The position numbers were made by a program, and so were the translations under genes. From NCBI GenBank assembly GCA_965234475.1, contig OZ248397.1, positions 1,258,216 through 1,322,215 on the forward strand: 64,000 bases of DNA, written 5' to 3'. The notes below the pieces were generated by a model that worked only from the letters and a program-made list of their open reading frames with translations, made no database searches and was not told the origin of the DNA. How positions within the stretch are numbered: the first letter of the stretch is position 1; each line of letters starts with the position of its first letter. Source of the DNA: Methylopumilus sp947499625. Lineage in GTDB: Bacteria; Pseudomonadota; Gammaproteobacteria; Burkholderiales; Methylophilaceae. This document shows positions 9,322-16,363 of the stretch, one piece after another.

Positions 9322-9657
9322 ATGAAAGAAATTAAAGCCATTATTCCACCACACCGCTTACCCAAGATTCGGTCTGCCATGAGGAATCTTAAAAATTTCC
9401 CTGGCATGACAGTCACTAAGGTTGATGGCTGTGGTCACGGCTTAAAAAAAGTCACTGATGATTTAAAACAAGAGTTAACAGACTACACACCAAAAATTCT
9501 CATCCAAATGCTCACACCTGATGATCTGGTAGAAGGTGTTTTACAAATTATTGTCGAAGTGGCACATACAGGTCAACAAGGCGATGGTTTGGTATGGGTG
9601 ACCCCCATTGAACGTATGATTCGTCTTTCCGAAAAAATTATTGTAGAAGAAGATTAA
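9322..9657 (+). CDS. PII-like signalling protein linked to metal efflux
   Basis: A 111-residue protein with the ferredoxin-like PII fold signature: a first strand MKEIKAIIPPHRL, helix, a shortened T-loop region (about 36-54) and the C-terminal pattern GDGLVWVTPIERMIRL, which matches the PII nucleotide-pocket region. The uridylylation tyrosine of GlnB/GlnK (Tyr51 in YRGAEY) is absent, so regulation by GlnD is unlikely. PII variants next to CzcA-type pumps are known in proteobacteria (the PII-NG group) and are thought to sense metal or nucleotides, but their role is not settled. A ribosome site AGGA lies at 9311-9314 and the gene closes the czc-like operon. Confidence 0.82.
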   Translation: MKEIKAIIPPHRLPKIRSAMRNLKNFPGMTVTKVDGCGHGLKKVTDDLKQELTDYTPKILIQMLTPDDLVEGVLQIIVEVAHTGQQGDGLVWVTPIERMIRLSEKIIVEED

Positions 9658-9724
9658 TTTTTTATAGAATGGAACTTAAGGTATGAATGATTTATCTTAA
9701 CAATTTACAACATAAGGAAATGTC

Positions 9725-10219
9725 ATGAAAAAGATCGCGATTGTTTTATCACTTCTTACAAGCACTTTAGGTTATGCCGCTGATTTTTCAGATATGGCAA
9801 CTGTTAAGCGAGTGACACCTCGCTATATCGAAGTCAATCGCCCTATTTCTTCATGCCAAACAACCACTGCAGCTGCTCCTCCAAAAGAAAAAGGTATCGC
9901 AGGTGCTATTATTGGTGGCGTCGCTGGTGGCTTACTTGGTAGCCGTGTAGGTAAAGGGAGTGGAAAAGTAGCTGCTGGTGCAGTAGGTGCCGCAGTAGGT
10001 GCGGTCGTAGGTGACCGTATGCAGAATGACGATACAACAGCGGATACTGGCAATGCTGAACGTTGCACACAACGTGACAATTACGAAAGAACTCAAGAAG
10101 GCTATACCACTGTATTTTCATACAACGGTCATGAATTTGAAGAAGAAACACAAACAAAATACCGTGTAGGCCAGAAGGTATCCGTCCAAGTGAATGCAAT
10201 TATTGATCAACCCAACTAA
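9725..10219 (+). CDS. Glycine-zipper envelope protein (SlyB / 17-kDa antigen type)
   Basis: A 164-residue exported protein with a signal peptide (MKKIAIVLSLLTSTLGYA, cleavage before ADF). Residues about 57-98 form a double glycine zipper (GIAGAIIGGVAGGLLGSRVG and a second GAVGAAVGAVVGDRM hairpin) like SlyB, PcP and rickettsial 17-kDa antigens. It ends with a small beta domain (YTTVFSYNGHEFEEETQ, RVGQKVSVQV). Unlike SlyB it has no lipobox cysteine. The family sits in the outer membrane or periplasm and affects envelope integrity; the exact role is unknown. A strong AAGGAAA ribosome site precedes the ATG and htpX follows after 18 bases. Confidence 0.82.
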   Translation: MKKIAIVLSLLTSTLGYAADFSDMATVKRVTPRYIEVNRPISSCQTTTAAAPPKEKGIAGAIIGGVAGGLLGSRVGKGSGKVAAGAVGAAVGAVVGDRMQNDDTTADTGNAERCTQRDNYERTQEGYTTVFSYNGHEFEEETQTKYRVGQKVSVQVNAIIDQPN

Positions 10220-10237
10220 AGAAAGCGTATTTTTAAC

Positions 10238-11119
10238 ATGAAGCGTATCTTTTATTTTCTGGTCACCAACCTTGCAATCGTTTTAGTACTTTCAGTTACC
10301 ATGCGACTGCTGGGTGTAGAGCCTTTTCTTAACGCGAACGGACTTAATTTAAATAGTCTATTAATTTTTGCAGCTGTCATGGGTTTTGGCGGTGCCTTCA
10401 TTTCGCTCGCTATTTCAAAATGGTCTGCAAAAAAAATGTCGGGTGCTGTGACGATTGAAAATCCTAAGTCGCTTGATGAAATTTGGCTAATGAATATAGT
10501 CAAAAAACAATCAGAAACCGTTGGTATTCAGATGCCGGAAGTTGCTATATTTAATTCTCCGGTGGTGAACGCTTTTGCCACTGGCATGAGTCGCAATAGC
10601 TCTCTTGTAGCTGTCTCTTCCGGCTTACTTGAAATGATGACAAAAGACGAGGCAGAAGCCGTCATAGGACATGAAATATCACACATTGCAAATGGCGACA
10701 TGGTCACACTGACTTTAATTCAAGGTGTCGTGAATACATTTGTATTATTCTTTTCTCGTGTCATCGGTTATACGGTAGATAAAGTCATCTTCAAAACCAG
10801 GCAAGGCACTGGACCTGCATTTTTTATCACGATGATTATTTCAGAATTACTGTTGGGTGTTCTAGCATCCATCGTTGTCATGTGGTTTTCTCGTCAACGT
10901 GAGTACCGAGCTGATCTTGGTGGCGGGCAACTTGCAGGCAAACAAAAAATGATTGCCGCCCTTCAGCGATTAAAAATACAGTATGAGTCTAGTACTCTTC
11001 CAAAATCAATTGCAGCTTTGGGTATTTCAGGTGAACAAGGCATAGGTCTTAAAGAATTATTTTCAACACATCCAAGCTTGGATGATCGTATTGCTAGACT
11101 TCAACAAGATACAAATTAA
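10238..11119 (+). CDS. htpX: Membrane zinc protease HtpX
   Basis: A 293-residue M48-family integral membrane metalloprotease that takes part in quality control of inner-membrane proteins. Two N-terminal membrane segments (about 5-25 and 35-55) precede the catalytic domain. The zinc site HEISH lies at residues 145-149, and the third ligand Glu222 is in the REYRAD motif. Two further hydrophobic segments lie around 160-215. The C-terminus has the FSTHPSLDDRIARL signature of HtpX. Length equals E. coli HtpX (293). It follows the glycine-zipper envelope gene closely, so both may be part of an envelope stress response. Confidence 0.96.
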   Translation: MKRIFYFLVTNLAIVLVLSVTMRLLGVEPFLNANGLNLNSLLIFAAVMGFGGAFISLAISKWSAKKMSGAVTIENPKSLDEIWLMNIVKKQSETVGIQMPEVAIFNSPVVNAFATGMSRNSSLVAVSSGLLEMMTKDEAEAVIGHEISHIANGDMVTLTLIQGVVNTFVLFFSRVIGYTVDKVIFKTRQGTGPAFFITMIISELLLGVLASIVVMWFSRQREYRADLGGGQLAGKQKMIAALQRLKIQYESSTLPKSIAALGISGEQGIGLKELFSTHPSLDDRIARLQQDTN

Positions 11120-11277
11120 ATTTCAAAACGTAATGCTTTAGAACCAACTCGATCCATTTTAAATTGGGTTCGTTTCGTAAAATTAAGTTAATCAGTTTGA
11201 CCTAAGATTCTTCTTGAAAATCATGCATGTCGCCTCCACATTAAAGCTACTATTAATTAAGCTTTTAGGAGTAACAC

Positions 11278-12123
11278 ATGACCACCGAAGCACAGATCAA
11301 AGCCAACCAAGAGAACGCAAAAAAATCCACTGGACCCACATCCATCGAGGGCAAGAAAAGATCGAGTATGAACGCTTTCACCCACGGCATCCTCGCTAAC
11401 ATCACGGCGCTACCTGGTGAAGATGAAAACTTCATGCAGAATCTTCGCGATGATATCTTAGCCACCTACCAACCACAAGACGCCATGGAGCGGTGCCTGG
11501 TGGATCGTATCTATATCGCCATTATCCGACAGGTTCGTCTATGTGAGGCGGAGGCCGCGAAGCTTAAGATGTCGATGCGCCCTGAGATCTTAGCCGAGAG
11601 CCTCTCACAAATCTTGCACCACTCCACCATCAGACGCTTTAAGGCGGACGACTTGTCTGACGAAATGGAGTTTAACTACCAGTACTTCCTCGCTGTGACA
11701 CAAGAGCTTGAGCCTTGCGAGCTTGAAGACAAGCTACCTTCTCTATCCGTTATTGAGACGACCATGCCCAAGACATTTGCTCTCCTCAAGAGGAAGGCAA
11801 AGCAGTTTGAAGTGGCATGGGAAAGCTTTAGAGAGAACCTTAACCAGGTCATGAAAGCGCTACGTGAAATCAAGAAGGAGGCCGGTAACCACATCGCTTC
11901 AACTAGTAGCATCCACGTGGCACACAGCCTCCTCGAGGACATGCGAGTCATTCATCGCATACCGCATGGCGTCGATATCACACTCATGACAAGGTACCAG
12001 GTGCAGCTCGACAACGACCTCTACCGCGCCATGAACGCACTTCAAAAGTATCGTGACAACAAGGCCAAGCTTATTGATGGCGAGATTGTGTATGACACAG
12101 AGGCGGCTGAAGTCGCAGCGTAA
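11278..12123 (+). CDS. STGP-motif protein of mobile-element type, function unknown
   Basis: A 281-residue protein whose first 45 residues carry the pattern QIKANQENAKKSTGPTS then EGKKRSSMNAFTHGIL. This N-terminal motif is widespread in uncharacterised proteins often found near mobile elements. The rest is mostly helical and charged, with no transmembrane segment and no catalytic motif I recognise. A clear ribosome site AGGAG lies 8 bases before the ATG. The gene is visibly richer in G+C, with many GAC, AAC and CTC codons, than the AT-rich genes on both sides, which suggests recent transfer. It opens the foreign island between htpX and hemE. Confidence 0.6.
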   Translation: MTTEAQIKANQENAKKSTGPTSIEGKKRSSMNAFTHGILANITALPGEDENFMQNLRDDILATYQPQDAMERCLVDRIYIAIIRQVRLCEAEAAKLKMSMRPEILAESLSQILHHSTIRRFKADDLSDEMEFNYQYFLAVTQELEPCELEDKLPSLSVIETTMPKTFALLKRKAKQFEVAWESFRENLNQVMKALREIKKEAGNHIASTSSIHVAHSLLEDMRVIHRIPHGVDITLMTRYQVQLDNDLYRAMNALQKYRDNKAKLIDGEIVYDTEAAEVAA

Positions 12124-12141
12124 CGAGTTCAATTAAAAAAA

Positions 12142-12158
12142 GTTATAATTCATATAAC
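12142..12158. promoter_or_regulatory. Palindrome over a -10 box upstream of CI-like gene
   Basis: Arms GTTATA and TATAAC are perfect inverted repeats with a 5-base spacer ATTCA. The left arm overlaps a TATAAT hexamer at 12144-12149, 35 bases before the start of the HTH gene at 12184. A repressor bound here would block that promoter, so autoregulation by the HTH protein is a reasonable guess. No convincing -35 element is visible. Confidence 0.4.
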
Positions 12159-12183
12159 CAATTAACCTTTATATGGGAATACA

Positions 12184-12405
12184 TTGAAGACCACCAGCGA
12201 GCGCGTAATCTACATGATGGCGACACTCAAGATTAAAGAACAGACTGAGTTCGGTAAATTATGTGGTGCATCTAAGAATGTAGTCTATCAATGGCTATCT
12301 GGTAGGATTAAAAGTATCGATGCAAGATTTGCTTTCAAGCTCGAGGATAACACCCCCTTCTCAGCGCGCTGGATCATGCTAGGTGAGGGCAAGATCAAAA
12401 AATAG
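12184..12405 (+). CDS. Phage CI-like helix-turn-helix protein
   Basis: A 73-residue protein that is essentially one HTH domain. FGKLCGASKNVVYQWLSGR is a typical lambda-repressor-like helix-turn-helix, and FSARWIMLGEGKIKK matches the end of the N-terminal domain of phage CI-type repressors. No C-terminal peptidase or dimerisation domain follows. The start is a TTG at 12184, preceded by GGGA at 12175-12178; the later ATG at 12214 would remove the first helix. A palindrome lies over the likely promoter. It may be a small Cro/CI-like regulator of the island or a truncated repressor. Confidence 0.7.
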   Translation: MKTTSERVIYMMATLKIKEQTEFGKLCGASKNVVYQWLSGRIKSIDARFAFKLEDNTPFSARWIMLGEGKIKK

Positions 12406-12436
12406 TATTCATTGAATTTTTAGGTTCACTTTTTAT

Positions 12437-12463
12437 AAGCCACTTTTTAAAGTGGCTTTTTTT
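12437..12463 (+). terminator. Rho-independent terminator after CI-like gene
   Basis: The 10-base arms AAGCCACTTT and AAAGTGGCTT form a perfect hairpin, followed by a run of seven T on the plus strand. It lies 32 bases after the stop of the HTH gene and separates it from the annealing-protein gene, so the two are probably transcribed separately. Confidence 0.82.
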
Positions 12464-12505
12464 ATTTCCCAAAAAAAACAGTTGTATTTTTTTATACATT
12501 TAGAT

Positions 12506-12543
12506 GTAGACTTCTTCACTTTTATAGTGTACAGTTCTTCACT
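12506..12543 (+). repeat. Tandem 15-base near-repeat, possible operator pair
   Basis: GTAGACTTCTTCACT (12506-12520) and GTACAGTTCTTCACT (12529-12543) agree at 13 of 15 positions and start 23 bases apart, about two helical turns. They lie just upstream of the frame leading into the annealing-protein gene. Binding by the neighbouring CI-like protein is possible but unproven. Confidence 0.4.
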
Positions 12544-12567
12544 AATAATTATAAAAAAAGTTTTTAT

Positions 12568-12777
12568 ATGACTAATTCGCGCTATACATGGGTCACGATT
12601 AAATACCAAGACAAACTTTTTGACCTGCGCTTAAGAGATAAAGAAGTCATCGAAGAAATCCGAACCGTGGATAGCGAGATCAATATCGCACCGATGTTGA
12701 ATGAAAAAATTATTCATTCCATGCAGTTGATGGCTGCCAAAACTAATCACACACACTTAAAGATAAAGGAGTGCACC
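12568..12777 (+). other. In-frame open extension upstream of sak-like gene
   Basis: From an ATG at 12568 the frame is open for 70 codons and runs without a stop into the annealing-protein gene. The encoded stretch (MTNSRYTWVTIKYQDKLFD and onward) does not look like part of the Sak family, whose members begin close to the internal Met at 12778. Only a weak ribosome site precedes 12568. It may be a separate small protein that has lost its stop, a true N-terminal extension, or leader sequence open by chance. Together with 12406-12567 this is the largest doubtful gap in the island. Confidence 0.35.
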
Positions 12778-13209
12778 ATGCAATATAAAGAGTTGAGACA
12801 GATTAATGTGAGCCAACACATCGAAAAGAAAAACGGCCTTTCCTATTTATCCTGGTCATGGGCAGTCGATCAGCTCCTACAACTCGATGGCGATGCTAAT
12901 TGGGAGTACTTGGAACCTAAAGCCTTTGGTGACACCCTCATGGTCTTTTGTAAGGTCACCGCCTTCGGCAAAGCCAGAACCGCCCAATTACCTGTCATGA
13001 ACTATCGTAACCAAGCCATTCCAAATCCCAACGCGTATGAGGTCAATACCGCGATGCAGCGATGTCTAGCCAAAGCCATATCACTTCATGGTATTGGTTT
13101 ATATATTTATGCAGGAGAGGATCTGCCAACCTTAGATGAACATTCAACTTCAAAAAGTTCCACACATATGAAAGACAATGCACTCAAAAACGAAGTTAGG
13201 GCTTATTAA
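12778..13209 (+). CDS. Sak-type single-strand annealing protein (DUF1071)
   Basis: A 143-residue phage-type recombination protein. The order of motifs, EKKNGLSYLSWSWAVDQL near the start, then PVMNYRNQAI, then MQRCLAKAISLHGIGLYIY and AGEDLP, matches the DUF1071/Sak family of phage single-strand annealing proteins, which pair complementary single strands during recombination and repair. I place the start at 12778 because a strong AAGGAG lies 6 bases upstream and because family members begin at this point; an in-frame ATG at 12568 would add 70 unrelated residues. No exonuclease or SSB partner gene is nearby, so it looks like a remnant of a phage or an integrative element. Confidence 0.78.
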   Translation: MQYKELRQINVSQHIEKKNGLSYLSWSWAVDQLLQLDGDANWEYLEPKAFGDTLMVFCKVTAFGKARTAQLPVMNYRNQAIPNPNAYEVNTAMQRCLAKAISLHGIGLYIYAGEDLPTLDEHSTSKSSTHMKDNALKNEVRAY

Positions 13210-13247
13210 CCAGGAAACACACTAGGTCAAATTTTATTGATCATGAT

Positions 13248-13276
13248 TTGACAAAGCGTACGCTTTTACGTACTAT
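13248..13276 (+). promoter_or_regulatory. Promoter and YefM-type operator of the toxin-antitoxin operon
   Basis: TTGACA (13248-13253), a 17-base spacer and TACTAT (13271-13276) form a strong sigma70-type promoter 17 bases before the antitoxin ATG. The spacer contains a perfect 12-base palindrome AAGCGTACGCTT centred on GTAC, and a second GTAC lies in ACGTACT with centres 12 bases apart. The E. coli yefM-yoeB operator has the same plan: a long and a short palindrome with GTAC-centred cores spaced 12 bases. Confidence 0.8.
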
Positions 13277-13293
13277 TACAGAAAAGGAGTCCA

Positions 13294-13539
13294 ATGATGA
13301 CAACATTAACAGCCAGTAAAGCTAGAGCAGGCTTGTACCGTTTGATTGATCAAACGGCAGAAACACATAAGCCGGTCATGATTTCAGGTAAGAGATCAAA
13401 CGCTGTTTTGATTTCTGAAGAAGATTGGGGCGCCATTCAGGAAACGCTTTATTTATTATCGATTCCGGGTATGCGCGAGTCTATTAAAGAATCGATGGCT
13501 GAACCCTTAGCTAAAAGTAAAATCACATTGAAGTGGTAG
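13294..13539 (+). CDS. YefM/Phd-family antitoxin
   Basis: An 81-residue antitoxin. The N-terminal DNA-binding Phd/YefM fold is recognisable from TLTASKARAGLYRLIDQ, PVMISGKRSNAVLISEEDW and the helix AIQETLYLLSIPGMRESI. The short C-terminal tail, EPLAKSKITLKW, would wrap the toxin. It should neutralise the downstream RNase and, with it, repress the operon at the GTAC-centred palindromes found in the promoter. A strong AAAAGGAG ribosome site precedes the ATG. The toxin start overlaps its end by 7 bases, the usual coupled arrangement. Confidence 0.9.
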   Translation: MMTTLTASKARAGLYRLIDQTAETHKPVMISGKRSNAVLISEEDWGAIQETLYLLSIPGMRESIKESMAEPLAKSKITLKW

Positions 13540-13799
13540 CTTGGAATTTAGCTTACTCCAAGTTCGCGGTTAAGGACGCCAAAAAACTTTCGGCCGCGGG
13601 CTTGAAAGACAAAGCCCAAGCATTACTTGATATCTTGGGGGTAAACCCATTTCAGAATCCACCACCTTTTGAAAAGCTAGTCGGTGACTTAACTGGAGCC
13701 TACTCGCGCAGAATTAATATTCAGCATCGCCTCATCTATGAAGTGTTTCGCAAAGAAAAGACGGTGCGCGTTTTGAGGATGTGGGCACACTACGATTAA
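13533..13799 (+). CDS. YoeB/Txe-family mRNA endonuclease toxin
   Basis: An 88-residue RelE-superfamily toxin that in the family cleaves mRNA on the ribosome. The core PPFEKLVGDLTGAYSRRI and QHRLIYEVF, with the terminal AHYD, matches YoeB: Glu in FEKL, Arg in the SRRI/HRL region and the C-terminal His-Tyr pair are the known catalytic residues. Start is a GTG at 13533, 4 bases before the antitoxin stop. It has about 8 more residues at the N-terminus than E. coli YoeB. It ends 29 bases from the convergent hemE stop, at the right edge of the island. Confidence 0.9.
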   Translation: MVAWNLAYSKFAVKDAKKLSAAGLKDKAQALLDILGVNPFQNPPPFEKLVGDLTGAYSRRINIQHRLIYEVFRKEKTVRVLRMWAHYD

Positions 13800-13828
13800 T
13801 TTATCGTGAGTGTCTCATGACAGTTAGT

Positions 13829-14899
13829 CTAAATTGACTTATGAAATTGAAGGCTGTATTCACGAACCATTTTTAACATCACATCTACGTTTTCAGGTGG
13901 CGTGTGCTCAGTAATACCATGGCCTAAATTAAAGATATGGCCTGATCCATGGCCATAACCATCTAATATTCTTTTAACTTCTTTTTCAATCGCTTCAGGT
14001 TTAGATAACAGAATTGCTGGGTCTAAATTGCCCTGCAGAGCGACTTGATTTCCTACTTTTTGTTTTGCGATACCAATATCCGTTTGCCAATCGAGGCCTA
14101 ATGCATCCGATCCTGCGGTTAACTGATCTTCCAACCAGAGGCCACCACCTTTAGTGAACATGATCGATGGAATTTTTTTGTTCGTCATCATTTTTAAATT
14201 AGACAAAATCACTTTCATATAAGGCAATGAAAATTCTAAGTAACCTTGATGAGATAACGCACCCCCCCATGAATCAAAAATCATAATCGTATCCACACCT
14301 GCTTCAATTTGAGCATGTAAATATTGTGTGACTGCTTCTGTCGTAGTTTTTAAAATGTGATGAAGTAAATCAGGACGGCTATAGGCCATTTTTTTTATCG
14401 TTAAAAAATCCGTGCCGCCTTGACCTTCAACCATATAAGTCGCCAACGTCCACGGACTTCCTGCAAATCCAATCAAAGGGAGTCTGCCTTGTAATGCCTT
14501 TTTAATTTGCGACACGGCATCGATCACGTACTTCAAATCTTTACCTATATCGGGTATTTTTAATTTCTGAATATCATTTTCTTCTCTTAACGGTCTTTCA
14601 AATTTAGGCCCTTCGCCAGCCGAAAAATATAAACCCAATCCCATCGCATCAGGCACTGTCAAAATATCTGAAAATAAAATGGAAGCATCAAGTAGTGGAT
14701 ATCGATCAAGTGGTTGTAATGTCACTTCAGTGGCAAAATTTGGATTTTTACAAAGACTTAAAAAATCACCGGCTTTTTTTCGTGTCGCACGATACTCAGG
14801 TAAATAACGACCGGCCTGACGCATCATCCATACAGGTGTATAAGGTGTAGGTTGTCGATGAAGTGCTTTTAGGAAGGTATCGTTTTGAAGTTGTGTCAT
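13829..14899 (-). CDS. hemE: Uroporphyrinogen decarboxylase
   Basis: A 356-residue cytoplasmic enzyme that removes four carboxyls from uroporphyrinogen III to give coproporphyrinogen III in haem synthesis. The substrate-binding N-terminal motif MRQAGRYLPEYR (from about residue 25) and the second signature GFAGSPWTLATYMVEG (around 144-160) are intact, as are IMIFDSWGG and GNLDP. Length matches bacterial HemE (about 355). It follows gltB and gltD on the same strand after a 36-base gap that contains a strong AT hairpin, so it may be co-transcribed with them at reduced level. Confidence 0.97.
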   Translation of the reverse strand: MTQLQNDTFLKALHRQPTPYTPVWMMRQAGRYLPEYRATRKKAGDFLSLCKNPNFATEVTLQPLDRYPLLDASILFSDILTVPDAMGLGLYFSAGEGPKFERPLREENDIQKLKIPDIGKDLKYVIDAVSQIKKALQGRLPLIGFAGSPWTLATYMVEGQGGTDFLTIKKMAYSRPDLLHHILKTTTEAVTQYLHAQIEAGVDTIMIFDSWGGALSHQGYLEFSLPYMKVILSNLKMMTNKKIPSIMFTKGGGLWLEDQLTAGSDALGLDWQTDIGIAKQKVGNQVALQGNLDPAILLSKPEAIEKEVKRILDGYGHGSGHIFNLGHGITEHTPPENVDVMLKMVREYSLQFHKSI

Positions 14900-14906
14900 A
14901 GATGAT

Positions 14907-14933
14907 TTTAAAACTTAAATATTAAGTTTTAAA
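14907..14933. repeat. AT-rich perfect hairpin between gltD and hemE
   Basis: Arms TTTAAAACTTAA and TTAAGTTTTAAA (12 bases each) are perfectly complementary around a 3-base loop. The hairpin fills almost the whole gap between gltD and hemE. It has few G-C pairs and no clean T-run, so it looks more like an RNA-processing or attenuation element than a full terminator. Confidence 0.5.
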
Positions 14934-14935
14934 GA

Positions 14936-16363
14936 TTAACGCGGGAGGGTAGATGTTCCCATCAAGAATTCATCTACTGCGCGAGCACATTGACGTCCTT
15001 CGCGAATTGCCCAAACAATAAGTGATTGTCCGCGACGGATATCGCCTGCTGCAAATACTTTAGCTTGAGATGTAATGTAAGCATCTTTGCCTTCGGTGGT
15101 AGCTTTCACATTACCGCGTTGATCTTTATCTACACCGAAGAGATCTAACATCTTTTGTTGCGGGCTTACAAATCCCATAGCAAGCAACACAAGATCAGCT
15201 TGCAATGTAAATTCTGAGTTCGAAACTTCCACCATCTTGCCGTCTTTCCATTCGACGCGCGCTGCAACAATTCCTTTAACTTGTCCATTCTCACCTACAA
15301 AACTTTTTGTCGTAACTGACCAATCACGCTCACAACCTTCTTCATGCGAGCTTGATGTGCGAAGTTTCAACGGCCAATTAGGCCAAACAAGTTCTTTATT
15401 TTCATGCACTGGGGGTTGTGGCATCAATTCAAATTGTGAAACTGATGTTGCATGATGACGATTTGATGTACCCACACAATCAGAGCCTGTGTCCCCTCCG
15501 CCGATGACAACCACATGTTTACCTGTCGCTAAAATTTGGTGAGTGAGTTTATCACCTGCGACCACTTTATTTTGTTGTGGTAAGAAATTCATCGCAAACA
15601 TGACGCCATTAAGTTCGCGTCCGGGTACCGGGAGGTCACGCGGATGCTCAGCACCGCCCGCTAAAATGACTGCATCATAATTATTTGTAAGTTCTTCAGG
15701 CTTAACATTTTCACCAATGTTTTGATTCACTTTGAAAACAACGCCTTCAGCTTCCATTTGTTTCATTCGGCGATCGATGTGTGTTTTTTCCATTTTAAAG
15801 TCAGGGATACCGTAGCGAAGCAGACCACCAATACGATCATTTTTTTCATACACAGTCACTGCATGTCCGACGCGAGCAAGTTGTTGTGCTGCTGCCATGC
15901 CTGCTGGACCGGAACCCACAATGGCAATTTTTTTATTGGTTTTATGTGTTGGAATTAAAGGTTTTACCCAATTATTTTCCCAAGCCTTGTCAATAATGGC
16001 ATGTTCAATCGATTTAATACCCACCGCATCATCATTAATATTTAGTGTACAAGCGGCTTCACATGGAGCCGGACAAAGACGGCCCGTAAATTCAGGGAAG
16101 TTGTTAGTGGAATGCAATACATCAATTGCGTTTTTCCAGTCTTGGTTATAAACCAAATCATTCCAATCTGGAATGATGTTATTAACTGGGCAGCCTGTCA
16201 TACAAAATGGAATACCGCAATCCATACAGCGTGCGCCCTGATTCTTTGCTTCATCATCACTTAGATGAAGCACAAATTCTTTGTAATTTTTTAAACGTTC
16301 TTGTGGTGGTATGTTTTGTTCGCTGATGCGATCAAATTCCATGAAGCCTGTCACTTTACCCAT
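14936..16363 (-). CDS. gltD: Glutamate synthase (NADPH) small subunit
   Basis: A 475-residue FAD protein that passes electrons from NADPH to the large subunit of glutamate synthase. Cysteines in CMDCGIPFCMTGCPVNN and in GRLCPAPCEAAC form the N-terminal iron-sulfur sites. The FAD-binding GSGPAGMAAAQQLA (about 151-164) and the NADPH-binding VIGGGDTGSDCVG (about 287-299) are intact, and AAGDIRRGQSLIVWA is the second FAD motif near the C-terminus. The start overlaps the gltB stop by one base (TAATG), so the two subunits are translationally coupled. Confidence 0.97.
   Translation of the reverse strand: MGKVTGFMEFDRISEQNIPPQERLKNYKEFVLHLSDDEAKNQGARCMDCGIPFCMTGCPVNNIIPDWNDLVYNQDWKNAIDVLHSTNNFPEFTGRLCPAPCEAACTLNINDDAVGIKSIEHAIIDKAWENNWVKPLIPTHKTNKKIAIVGSGPAGMAAAQQLARVGHAVTVYEKNDRIGGLLRYGIPDFKMEKTHIDRRMKQMEAEGVVFKVNQNIGENVKPEELTNNYDAVILAGGAEHPRDLPVPGRELNGVMFAMNFLPQQNKVVAGDKLTHQILATGKHVVVIGGGDTGSDCVGTSNRHHATSVSQFELMPQPPVHENKELVWPNWPLKLRTSSSHEEGCERDWSVTTKSFVGENGQVKGIVAARVEWKDGKMVEVSNSEFTLQADLVLLAMGFVSPQQKMLDLFGVDKDQRGNVKATTEGKDAYITSQAKVFAAGDIRRGQSLIVWAIREGRQCARAVDEFLMGTSTLPR

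Noticed and set aside
11120..11200. Possible terminator after htpX (GAACC and GGTTC arms)
   Set aside because: Arms are short with a long loop and no T-run.
11214..11399. Short frame overlapping the start of the STGP gene
   Set aside because: Out of frame with a gene that has a clear ribosome site and motif; no support of its own.
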